A stretch of 64,000 bases of DNA from Moritella sp. JT01 (lineage in GTDB: Bacteria > Pseudomonadota > Gammaproteobacteria > Enterobacterales > Moritellaceae), in the NCBI RefSeq assembly GCF_001574435.1, contig NZ_LOCN01000032.1, forward strand, positions 349-64,348, given 5' to 3'. A program made the translations under genes and the position numbers. A model generated the notes under the pieces. It was given only the letters and a program-made list of their open reading frames with translations, had not been told where the DNA came from and searched no databases. The first letter of the stretch is position 1. Each line of letters starts with the position of its first letter. Of the stretch, positions 55,262 through 62,877 are shown one piece after another.

Positions 55262-56284
55262 ATGACAACTTTGACAATTAATAAGCAAAAAGCCACTGCA
55301 ATCACAGAACCTGATTTTGGAATATTGGATTTTAGTCAACTAAATTGGAGCTCAGAAGCAAGTCTTTCAGCTCAAATTAGTATTTTTGATCTGCAAGAAC
55401 TGCGTGCTGGTAAAGGATTAGATACGTTAAAATCGGCATTAGAAAATAACCTCCCTTTTTATATCAAAAATTTTGGTATTCCAGAAAGTGAAATTGAAAC
55501 CGTATTTAATGTCACCCGCCATTTCTTTAACCAGCCCAAAAAAGAAAAAGAAAAGATGTCTCATCCAGAGCTACCGCTTATTTTGCGTGGTTATTCAGCT
55601 TATGGCGCTGGTGCATACGAAAATTCTCTCAATGGCGGTAAAGCGATTAACCAATATACCAAATATGCTTGGGGTCCAATTAAAAATGTCGCCCCCAACA
55701 CAGCATTTTATAATGCCTACGTAAAAATGCAGCACAAGTTATCCGACGTTTCCGATCAGGTGCTTGATTGCATCGGTGAAGCGCTTGATCTGAAATCTCA
55801 TGATCAATGGCAAAACTTATTCCAAGGTGAAGATACAGTATTACATTGCCAATGTTATTACCCTGAAAAGCCACTCGGTAAATCTCGTATGGTGACACAT
55901 GCCGATGCGTCATCAGTAACGTTACTCACACAGCTTCCTTCTGAGAACGGTCATGTGGGATTAAACGTTGAATCTGGAGAGGATTACATTGGTATTCCAG
56001 CCATTCGTGGCACGATCGTGATTATGGTCGGTGAGACAATGAATTCTCTCAGTAATGGACGCATTAAACCCGTAATGCATGCCGTGACAGGCCCAACCGA
56101 AAACATTGAAACAAGCGAACGCAGCTCGATGCCTTTCTTTGCTAATCCACGTGATGCATTCAAAATGAAACAACCACCACAGTCAACACACAGCAAGTTT
56201 TATAATACGGACAATGAAACAACATTTAGACAATATTCGAACAATATCGCCGCCGCTTATGCGCGAACAGAAAAAGCCGTGTAA
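55262..56284 (+). CDS. 2-oxoglutarate/Fe(II) oxygenase, IPNS-like (cluster gene 2)
   Basis: Protein of 340 residues of the isopenicillin-N-synthase-like 2OG-Fe(II) family: N-terminal DIOX_N-like region (PFYIKNFGIPESEIETVF), then the Fe(II) facial triad with HAD in MVTHADASSVTLLTQ, the distal His in KPVMHAVTGP, and an RxS motif (ERSSMPFF) that would bind 2-oxoglutarate. Such enzymes hydroxylate, desaturate, cyclise or cleave. AGGAG precedes the ATG. Natural-product clusters often contain this type. Confidence 0.82.
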   Translation: MTTLTINKQKATAITEPDFGILDFSQLNWSSEASLSAQISIFDLQELRAGKGLDTLKSALENNLPFYIKNFGIPESEIETVFNVTRHFFNQPKKEKEKMSHPELPLILRGYSAYGAGAYENSLNGGKAINQYTKYAWGPIKNVAPNTAFYNAYVKMQHKLSDVSDQVLDCIGEALDLKSHDQWQNLFQGEDTVLHCQCYYPEKPLGKSRMVTHADASSVTLLTQLPSENGHVGLNVESGEDYIGIPAIRGTIVIMVGETMNSLSNGRIKPVMHAVTGPTENIETSERSSMPFFANPRDAFKMKQPPQSTHSKFYNTDNETTFRQYSNNIAAAYARTEKAV

Positions 56285-56313
56285 CGCCTAATCCGTAATC
56301 CGTCGTAATTAAG

Positions 56314-56364
56314 ATTCTGAAAGTATGCGCTTAGCGTTTGTTGTCTTCAGAATTATTTATTTTT
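56314..56364 (+). terminator. Internal terminator-like hairpin between cluster genes 2 and 3
   Basis: ATTCTGAA (56314-56321) and TTCAGAAT (56346-56353) pair with an inner GCGC-TTA-GCG element, followed by a T-rich run (to 56364). It lies in the 112-base gap before the PLP-lyase gene and may partially terminate or process the transcript. Confidence 0.5.
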
Positions 56365-56396
56365 AACGGCCCCCCAACCGATAAGGCGATCAACCG

Positions 56397-57767
56397 ATGA
56401 AAACAATTATTGAACCGTTTCGCATTAAAAGTGTTGAACGTTTAAAAATGACTACAGAAGCACAGCGTAAGCGCCTACTCAAAGACGCGCATTATAATGT
56501 GGTGCTATTAAACTCAGATGATGTGTTAATTGATTTATTAACTGACTCAGGTACTAGCGCAATGAGTGCAGAGCAATGGGCAGGCTTACACCTTGGTGAT
56601 GAAAGTTATGTTCGCTCTCCTTCTTATTATAAATTTGTCGCTGCGGTACAAAAATATATGCCGTTTAAACATGTCCTGCCAACACATCAAGGTCGACCAG
56701 CAGAACGTATTTTAGCCCGTGTAGTCTCTAAAAATGGCAGCATCATTCCCAATAATTCACACTTCGATACAACCCGATCAAACTTTTCACAGGCCAATGC
56801 AATACCCATTGATTTAGTCATTGATGAAGCGAAAGACCTAACAAGTCCACATCCTTTTAAAGGCAACATGGATATAGCCAAATTGGCGTCACTATTCGAA
56901 GCGTCGCAACAAGACGTACCCCTCGTTATGCTTACGATCACCAATAATACAGTCGGTGGCCAGCCGGTCTCTATGGCTAACATTCGCCAAACGAGCGAAT
57001 TATGTAAATCCTACAACACGCCATTATTTTTTGATGCTTGCCGATTTGCTGAAAATGCCTATCTCATTAAATGTAACGAAGAAGAATACAAAAATGTCAG
57101 TATCAAAAACATCGTTCAGGAAATGTTTTCTTACGCTGACGGTATGACCATGAGTGCCAAAAAAGATGCGCTCGTTAATACCGGCGGCTGGTTAGCGCTC
57201 AACGATGATCAATGGGCTGAAAAAGCGATGGACCAATTGCTCTTAACCGAAGGTTTTGTCACGTATGGTGGATTAGCCGGGCGAGACCTCCATGCAATGG
57301 CAATTGGCATTGAAGAAGGTATCGATGAAGATTACTTAAAATATAGAATTAACAGTGTCAAATATTTAGGCAATGCGCTCGATAAAATAGGTATTCCTGT
57401 GCTAAAGCCTTTTGGTGGTCATGCCATATATATCGATGTAAAAGCCATGTTCCCGGACATTCCCGAATCAGCCTATCCAGGTCAAGCACTGAATATGGCG
57501 CTTTACGAAGAGGCCGGAATTAGGGCTTGTGAAATTAGCTCCGTCAAACTCGATAACAGTGCCAAAACTCAAAGTGATTCGGAAAATATAATTGTTCGAC
57601 TCGCAATCCCAAGACGCGTTTACACACAGAGTCATCTCGATTACATCGCCGAAGCTTTTGACAATATCAATCAACGTAAAGAACAAATACAAGGGCTAAG
57701 CATGACACATGATGCGCACCCTTTACGCCAATATGCAGCTCAATTCGAGCCGTTAATTACTCAATAA
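56397..57767 (+). CDS. Tryptophanase/tyrosine phenol-lyase-like PLP enzyme (cluster gene 3)
   Basis: Beta-eliminating lyase of 456 residues, the same length as tyrosine phenol-lyase (TPL). PLP lysine in MTMSAKKDALV (Lys256), catalytic Tyr71 and the carboxylate-binding RR (residues 406-407) are present. At positions that separate TPL from tryptophanase (TPL numbering, from memory), this protein has Asp124 (TPL Thr, tryptophanase Asp) and Ile380 (TPL Arg381, tryptophanase Ile), but Gln445 where tryptophanase has His463 and TPL has Phe448. It therefore looks like a tryptophanase relative with an altered ring pocket. It would split an aromatic amino acid to the ring compound, pyruvate and ammonia, or run in reverse. 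Confidence 0.8.
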   Translation: MKTIIEPFRIKSVERLKMTTEAQRKRLLKDAHYNVVLLNSDDVLIDLLTDSGTSAMSAEQWAGLHLGDESYVRSPSYYKFVAAVQKYMPFKHVLPTHQGRPAERILARVVSKNGSIIPNNSHFDTTRSNFSQANAIPIDLVIDEAKDLTSPHPFKGNMDIAKLASLFEASQQDVPLVMLTITNNTVGGQPVSMANIRQTSELCKSYNTPLFFDACRFAENAYLIKCNEEEYKNVSIKNIVQEMFSYADGMTMSAKKDALVNTGGWLALNDDQWAEKAMDQLLLTEGFVTYGGLAGRDLHAMAIGIEEGIDEDYLKYRINSVKYLGNALDKIGIPVLKPFGGHAIYIDVKAMFPDIPESAYPGQALNMALYEEAGIRACEISSVKLDNSAKTQSDSENIIVRLAIPRRVYTQSHLDYIAEAFDNINQRKEQIQGLSMTHDAHPLRQYAAQFEPLITQ

Positions 57768-57777
57768 GGACCACAAA

Positions 57778-59037
57778 ATGAAAACTTTCTATGACGTAGT
57801 TATTATCGGCGCAGGACAAGCCGGGCTTTCTGTTAGCTATTACTTAACGCAGCAAAAAATAAATCACCTTATAATTGAAAAAGACGATGTATTAGCGTCC
57901 TCTTGGAAAAATCGTAAGTGGGATTCTTTTACCCTCGTCACCCCTAACAGCATGAACCAACTGCCAGATTTCCCTTGTTCTCAATTTAGCGATGATGTTT
58001 TTTTGAATAAAAAACAGGTATGTCAGTACATCGAGGATTTTGCCGCATCATTTAACGCCCCCGTTAAGTTTGGTATTACAGCAACAAAGGTATTTAAAAA
58101 TGATGAGGGCATCTTTGAAGTTATCACAGGTAACGATACGTTATTGTGTAAAAAAGTAATCATCGCAACGAGTACCTTTAACCAACCAAGTATCCCAAGC
58201 ATTGCCTCAAATATACCCGACGCTGTCCTACAGCTACATTCAAGTAATTACAAAAATCCACAATCATTACCAGAAGGCGGTGTATTAGTGGTTGGTACCG
58301 CCCAATCTGGCGCTCAGATAACACAAGAGCTAGTCGAATATGGTCATAAGGTATTCTGTACCACCAGTAAAGTCCCTAAATCTCAGCGTCGATATCGTGG
58401 CAAAGATATTTCATTGTGGGCCCGATTAATCGGATTTTTAGATATGAAAAGTGCCTCATTAAAAGAGTTGAATGGCCACTTCCCTGCAAGCCCACAGATT
58501 ACGGGTAAAAATGGCGGTAGTACGATTCATTTATCCGCGTTAATGAATCAGGGCCTTGTCCTTCTTGGGCGATTAACCAACGTATCAAATGAAGCGTTAA
58601 TATTCTCTGATACGCTGGCTGAGAATATGAAATTTAACGACGCTGCTTATATCAATTGGAAGGATAAAATTGATCAATATATTTTAGACACCAAAATAGA
58701 TGCGCCCGAACCTGACTTTATTGAACCACCGAAAGCGGATTATTCCAACGCCCCCACGTCACTGCAATTCCAGAAAGACCAAATTAGCACAATAATCTGG
58801 GCGACTGGCTATCGATTTGATTATAGCTGGATCAAGGAAAATGTTTTTGATGAATACGGCTATCCCGATACCAAGCGAGGTGTCACCACTTGTGACGGTC
58901 TCTGTTTTGTTGGCCTAAACAACATAGATCTAAATAAAACAGGCCTGTTATATGGTGCTGGAGCACATGCAAAGTATATTGCAGAGCACGTGATAACGGC
59001 ACTTAAGACTCCATCGTTAGAAGCAGAATTAAACTAA
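57778..59037 (+). CDS. FAD-dependent monooxygenase/oxidoreductase (cluster gene 4)
   Basis: Protein of 419 residues of the CzcO/FMO-like class. FAD motif GAGQAG (residues 11-16), second nucleotide motif GTAQSG, and ATGYRFDYSWI near the C-terminus are typical. The FMO fingerprint is only partly present (LQLHSSNYKNP). It starts 10 bases after the lyase gene with AAGGACC as ribosome-binding site. It resembles proteins that oxygenate small organic molecules with NADPH. It and gene 1 are not close copies, so the pathway likely has two separate flavin steps. Confidence 0.8.
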   Translation: MKTFYDVVIIGAGQAGLSVSYYLTQQKINHLIIEKDDVLASSWKNRKWDSFTLVTPNSMNQLPDFPCSQFSDDVFLNKKQVCQYIEDFAASFNAPVKFGITATKVFKNDEGIFEVITGNDTLLCKKVIIATSTFNQPSIPSIASNIPDAVLQLHSSNYKNPQSLPEGGVLVVGTAQSGAQITQELVEYGHKVFCTTSKVPKSQRRYRGKDISLWARLIGFLDMKSASLKELNGHFPASPQITGKNGGSTIHLSALMNQGLVLLGRLTNVSNEALIFSDTLAENMKFNDAAYINWKDKIDQYILDTKIDAPEPDFIEPPKADYSNAPTSLQFQKDQISTIIWATGYRFDYSWIKENVFDEYGYPDTKRGVTTCDGLCFVGLNNIDLNKTGLLYGAGAHAKYIAEHVITALKTPSLEAELN

Positions 59038-59049
59038 TCAGGTAACACG

Positions 59050-59083
59050 CTTATTTACTGCTTAACCACCAGCGGTAAATAAG
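59050..59083 (+). other. Intergenic hairpin before the NRPS gene
   Basis: 12-bp stem with one G-U pair (59050-59061 and 59072-59083) and a ten-base loop between cluster genes 4 and 5, just before AGGAG. No T tract, so it is more likely an mRNA-stability or translational element than a terminator. Confidence 0.5.
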
Positions 59084-59102
59084 TACGCATCAGGAGCTAT
59101 AT

Positions 59103-61796
59103 ATGTCTATTCAAGAATGCTTAATTACAGATGAAAGCAAAAATGATTCTTTTAGCTATTTACACAATGTTGAGGTTCCCTATCCAAAAAATAAAACTAT
59201 CTATCAAGTATTTCAAGGACAGGTAGAAAAAACGCCCTATAATGTCGCTGCTACATTTGCAGGGCAGATGATCACATATATAGAGCTGGACATACGTTCA
59301 AACCAATTAGCTCGCTATATACGTCAAGAATATCTCATCACCGAAGGCAAAAATATAGCGCCTGATACGCTCATCGCTATTTTCTTAGATAAAAGTATCG
59401 ACATGCTTATCGCGATATTAGGCATTATGAAAGCGGGTGCTGTTTATGTCCCTATCAATATCAATGATCCAGATAAGCGCATTAACTATTTATTAGCCGA
59501 TACCCAATGCGAACTCATTATCACGCATACGAAACTGACTGATAACCTGACTCATGCGCTGAAAAGTGATAAAGGAAAGCAAACACAAAAATTACCACGC
59601 CTCATCACTTTAGACCGTAACGCTTACCAAAGTGAAAGTGTTCAGTGCTTACCTATCTATAATAAATCGACTGATTTAGCTTACATTATCTATACCTCTG
59701 GCACGACAGGTAAACCAAAAGGTGTCATGATTGAACATCATAGCGTCATTAATTTAGCTTGTTCTCGAAAACATGATTTTAATATCGATGAAAACAGTGT
59801 TGTTCTACAATTCTCACCAATCACCTTTGATGCTTCGGTCTGTGAAATATTTAGTGCATTACTGCATGGTGCAAAACTCGTCATAGTCACAGATGAAGTA
59901 AAACGAGACCCCGTTTTACTTACGAATAGCTTACACTCAGAACGCGTTTCAGTTGCAACAATATTGCCTTCATTATTGGCTCAAATATCGTTAACGGATT
60001 GCCCTGAGTTACCTTATTTAAAAACACTGATTGTAGCGGGAGAACCCTGCAGCAAGGATGTCATGCTAATGTGGAGCAAAGGGCGACAGCTAATCAATGC
60101 ATACGGCCCGAGTGAATCAACAGTCTGTGCAACAGTACATCATTTTAAATCAGGTGACTTACCGTCAACCATTGGTGGGGCAATACAAAATACAGCGGTT
60201 TATATCCTTGACGAAAACTTATCGCCAGTAGACAAAGGCGTTACCGGTGAGTTATATATTTCAGGTGTTGGTCTCGCGCGTGGTTATTTAAATAAAGCTC
60301 AACTAACCAGAGAGCGCTTTATCCCCAACCCATTTCATCTATCACAAACCCATAACGCCCACACTAAACTTTATAAAACTGGCGATCTTGTCCGCTACTT
60401 AGAAAATGGGGATATAGAGTATATTGGCCGTAACGATTTTCAAGTTAAGATCCGTGGGCACCGCATCGAACTCGGTGAACTAGAAAATACGCTGCTAAGC
60501 TATCCTGGTATCAAACAAGTCTGCGTACTCGCAAAAAGCAGAATTGCGAATCAATCTGGCTCGGTCACAGATAACAGCGCGTCAAAATATCTCGTTGTTT
60601 ATTATGTCGCTAATCAAGAGATTGATATTGATAAATGTATTAATTTCCTCTCTCAGTGTTTACCCGAGTACATGGTACCCAGCTACTTTATATGGCAAGA
60701 AGCCTTTCCACTCACCAATAATGGTAAAGTAAATCGCAACCTCTTACCCGAACCAGAATCACGACAAGAAAAACAGCATTGCATAACGCCTTATACAGAC
60801 CTTGAATCCTCACTACTTAATATCTGGCAGTCTGTGTTAGGGTTCGAACAAATTAGTATTAAAGATGACTTTTTCAAGATCGGTGGTAACTCACTACTGG
60901 CCATTACACTCGCCGTCAAAATCAATACAGCTCTGAATTTAAAAATAAACGTATCCCTGTTACGGATATATAGAACCATTGCAGATCAAGCATCATTTTT
61001 ACACGAAACCAATAGTAATAATCTTGAGTTCAAACCAATCTCGACCTTTCAGTCTAATGGTTTGAAACCACCACTCTTTTTTATCCATCCGAGTATGACA
61101 GGTTCCGAATTATATAAAGATATGGTTAGCGAATTTGATCAAGACCAACCTTTTTATGGTGTTGAATCATACAACTTTAACCATTTAGAAACGCCTGAAA
61201 CTGATTTACGTTCGTTGGCTAAACGGTATGTCGATTATATAAGAGTCGTCCAGCCTCATGGTCCTTATTTTCTCGGCGGATATTCATTAGGCGGAAATAT
61301 TTCTTATGAAATCGCCCACCAGCTAATTAATATGGGAGAAACCGTCGAAGGTATTTATTTAGTCGATTCAGTATTACCCGCACCCTCGGCGAAAAAAGAC
61401 GGTGTCACCTATAAAGATGCAAAAAACTTCCTTGAATATTTTGAATTTAAAGATACTGAAAGTAAACGTTTATTAGCACTAGCAAAAATAGAAATGGAAT
61501 TATTATTTAGCTATTACCCAACGACAAAATTACCCGTGAAGTTAGTGTTAATTAAAGCCACAAACTTACTTTCACCCTTAGATGATTTAGAGGAAGATCA
61601 CATCGCAAATCATTTTTTCCAAGTAGATAAAGCGTATAGCGGCTGGGATAAATTTGCCAACGAGGTTCATCAATACAAGATTGATGCCGACCACGAAACC
61701 ATTGTCGATCCTCAACACCTCGCTCGAGTTGCAAACATCATTCAAAGAGAAATCAATCTACCAGAAAGCATTGAGATGTTCTGTCTTTGGTCATAG
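59103..61796 (+). CDS. Stand-alone A-T-TE nonribosomal peptide synthetase (cluster gene 5)
   Basis: Single-module NRPS of 897 residues without a condensation domain: adenylation (about 25-560; YTSGTTGKPKG near residue 196; A10 lysine in NNGKVNRN), thiolation (FKIGGNSLL, Ser about 597) and thioesterase (GYSLGG, Ser about 728; His in ADHETIV). Specificity residues aligned by eye to GrsA read D-A-C-T-I-A-A-V-C plus the Lys, one or two changes from the Phe code and near published Tyr codes. Asp235 is kept, which points to an alpha-amino acid rather than an alpha-keto acid. It would activate an aromatic amino acid and release it as a simple ester, dimer or cyclic product. Confidence 0.88.
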   Translation: MSIQECLITDESKNDSFSYLHNVEVPYPKNKTIYQVFQGQVEKTPYNVAATFAGQMITYIELDIRSNQLARYIRQEYLITEGKNIAPDTLIAIFLDKSIDMLIAILGIMKAGAVYVPININDPDKRINYLLADTQCELIITHTKLTDNLTHALKSDKGKQTQKLPRLITLDRNAYQSESVQCLPIYNKSTDLAYIIYTSGTTGKPKGVMIEHHSVINLACSRKHDFNIDENSVVLQFSPITFDASVCEIFSALLHGAKLVIVTDEVKRDPVLLTNSLHSERVSVATILPSLLAQISLTDCPELPYLKTLIVAGEPCSKDVMLMWSKGRQLINAYGPSESTVCATVHHFKSGDLPSTIGGAIQNTAVYILDENLSPVDKGVTGELYISGVGLARGYLNKAQLTRERFIPNPFHLSQTHNAHTKLYKTGDLVRYLENGDIEYIGRNDFQVKIRGHRIELGELENTLLSYPGIKQVCVLAKSRIANQSGSVTDNSASKYLVVYYVANQEIDIDKCINFLSQCLPEYMVPSYFIWQEAFPLTNNGKVNRNLLPEPESRQEKQHCITPYTDLESSLLNIWQSVLGFEQISIKDDFFKIGGNSLLAITLAVKINTALNLKINVSLLRIYRTIADQASFLHETNSNNLEFKPISTFQSNGLKPPLFFIHPSMTGSELYKDMVSEFDQDQPFYGVESYNFNHLETPETDLRSLAKRYVDYIRVVQPHGPYFLGGYSLGGNISYEIAHQLINMGETVEGIYLVDSVLPAPSAKKDGVTYKDAKNFLEYFEFKDTESKRLLALAKIEMELLFSYYPTTKLPVKLVLIKATNLLSPLDDLEEDHIANHFFQVDKAYSGWDKFANEVHQYKIDADHETIVDPQHLARVANIIQREINLPESIEMFCLWS

Positions 61797-61840
61797 TCTA
61801 AGTTAAAAAAAGGGTCCACAGTACAGTGAGCATCATCACC

Positions 61841-61863
61841 AAGGCGGGTATCAAACCCGCCTT
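61841..61863. terminator. Bidirectional terminator after the cluster
   Basis: Arms AAGGCGGGT (61841-61849) and ACCCGCCTT (61855-61863), followed by TTTAAAT; in the reverse direction it also serves the convergent reductase gene. Its core nearly equals that of the terminator at 52840-52863. Confidence 0.85.
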
Positions 61864-61899
61864 TTAAATATCGACTATTCAACCACGCATATTTAAACG

Positions 61900-62844
61900 T
61901 CAGCACTCAATAGCATGCCCAGCATCAAGAGCAGCATTCAGTAAATATTTCCCAACAAACAGATCCTGAACCGCAACACCCGAACTATCAAAAATAGTAA
62001 TATCCGTATTATTGACACGCCCTTGTGCACATCCAGATAATACCTCTCCAATCATGGTTAATTTGTTTATAACCATCTCTTTATCACCATGTTGAAATTC
62101 ACCGATCACGACAGATTGCGAAGTGAAATCGCAATATAAATCAGCTTTATAAAACAAAGATACGGGTAACTCTTGCTTGCCTTTGGTATCGACCCCCATT
62201 GCTGATATATGTGTACCTGCTTGTACCCATGCCGCAGAAAACAGCGCTGCACGCGCAGTCGTTGCGGTAATGATAATATCCGCAGCACGGCATGCTTCTT
62301 CAGCCCCTCTCACTTGTGCATTAATGCCAACATCTGCTAATTTTTCAACCATAGCTTGTGCCTTACTATCGCTACGACCAACAACCAGCACAATACGAAT
62401 ATCACGAACACGGCAAACCGCAACACATTCATAAAATGCCTGATGGCCAGTACCAAAAATAGCTAAACAGTTCGCGTCTTCACGCGCTAATACCGATACA
62501 GCAACGGCATCTGCTGCCGCCGTGCGGTAAGCATTAACGGTACTGCCTTCAATCACGGCATCCAAACGCCCAGTGTCTTGATCTAATAAAAAGATAGTCG
62601 ATGCATGACAAGGAATATTCTTGGCGATATTACCCGGCCAATAACTCCCCGCTTTCCAACCCACTAGTTCTGCGGTGTTAGCCGACTTAAGTGAAAAAAC
62701 ACTATTTTCAGCATACCCCTCTGCGATCACCACAGGGAATAACTTCGCTTGCTCACTCGCCGCAATGAACGCAGCGGATACCGCATTAAACGCTAGGTCA
62801 TGACTAATTAATTGACTCGACAATACTTCACTCATGTATTTCAT
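61900..62844 (-). CDS. Ornithine cyclodeaminase/mu-crystallin-family reductase
   Basis: Enzyme of 314 residues. Substrate motif VGWKAGSYWPGN with the conserved Lys, EGSTVNAYRTAAADAVAV (Arg), the NAD(P)-binding AIFGTGHQAF and the C-terminal IFDSSGVAVQDL are typical of the OCD/mu-crystallin family. Members are cyclodeaminases, ketimine reductases, alanine dehydrogenases or iminosuccinate reductases. It lies 33 bases from the DSD1-like gene upstream on the same strand and probably forms an operon with it. By analogy with the beta-hydroxyaspartate pathway, where BhcD is in this family and BhcC is a D-threonine-aldolase-like enzyme, the pair might handle hydroxyaspartate, but this is an inference. 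Confidence 0.8.
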   Translation of the reverse strand: MKYMSEVLSSQLISHDLAFNAVSAAFIAASEQAKLFPVVIAEGYAENSVFSLKSANTAELVGWKAGSYWPGNIAKNIPCHASTIFLLDQDTGRLDAVIEGSTVNAYRTAAADAVAVSVLAREDANCLAIFGTGHQAFYECVAVCRVRDIRIVLVVGRSDSKAQAMVEKLADVGINAQVRGAEEACRAADIIITATTARAALFSAAWVQAGTHISAMGVDTKGKQELPVSLFYKADLYCDFTSQSVVIGEFQHGDKEMVINKLTMIGEVLSGCAQGRVNNTDITIFDSSGVAVQDLFVGKYLLNAALDAGHAIEC

Positions 62845-62877
62845 ATTCTTTTATCTTCCCTTATATGATTAGTATTA

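Noticed and set aside
59103-61796. A-T-TE enzyme as an arylpyruvate-dimerising quinone/furanone synthetase (TdiA, RalA type)
   Set aside because: The architecture fits, but Asp235, which binds the alpha-amino group, is kept (FDASVCE). Keto-acid-activating domains usually lack it, so an amino acid is more likely.
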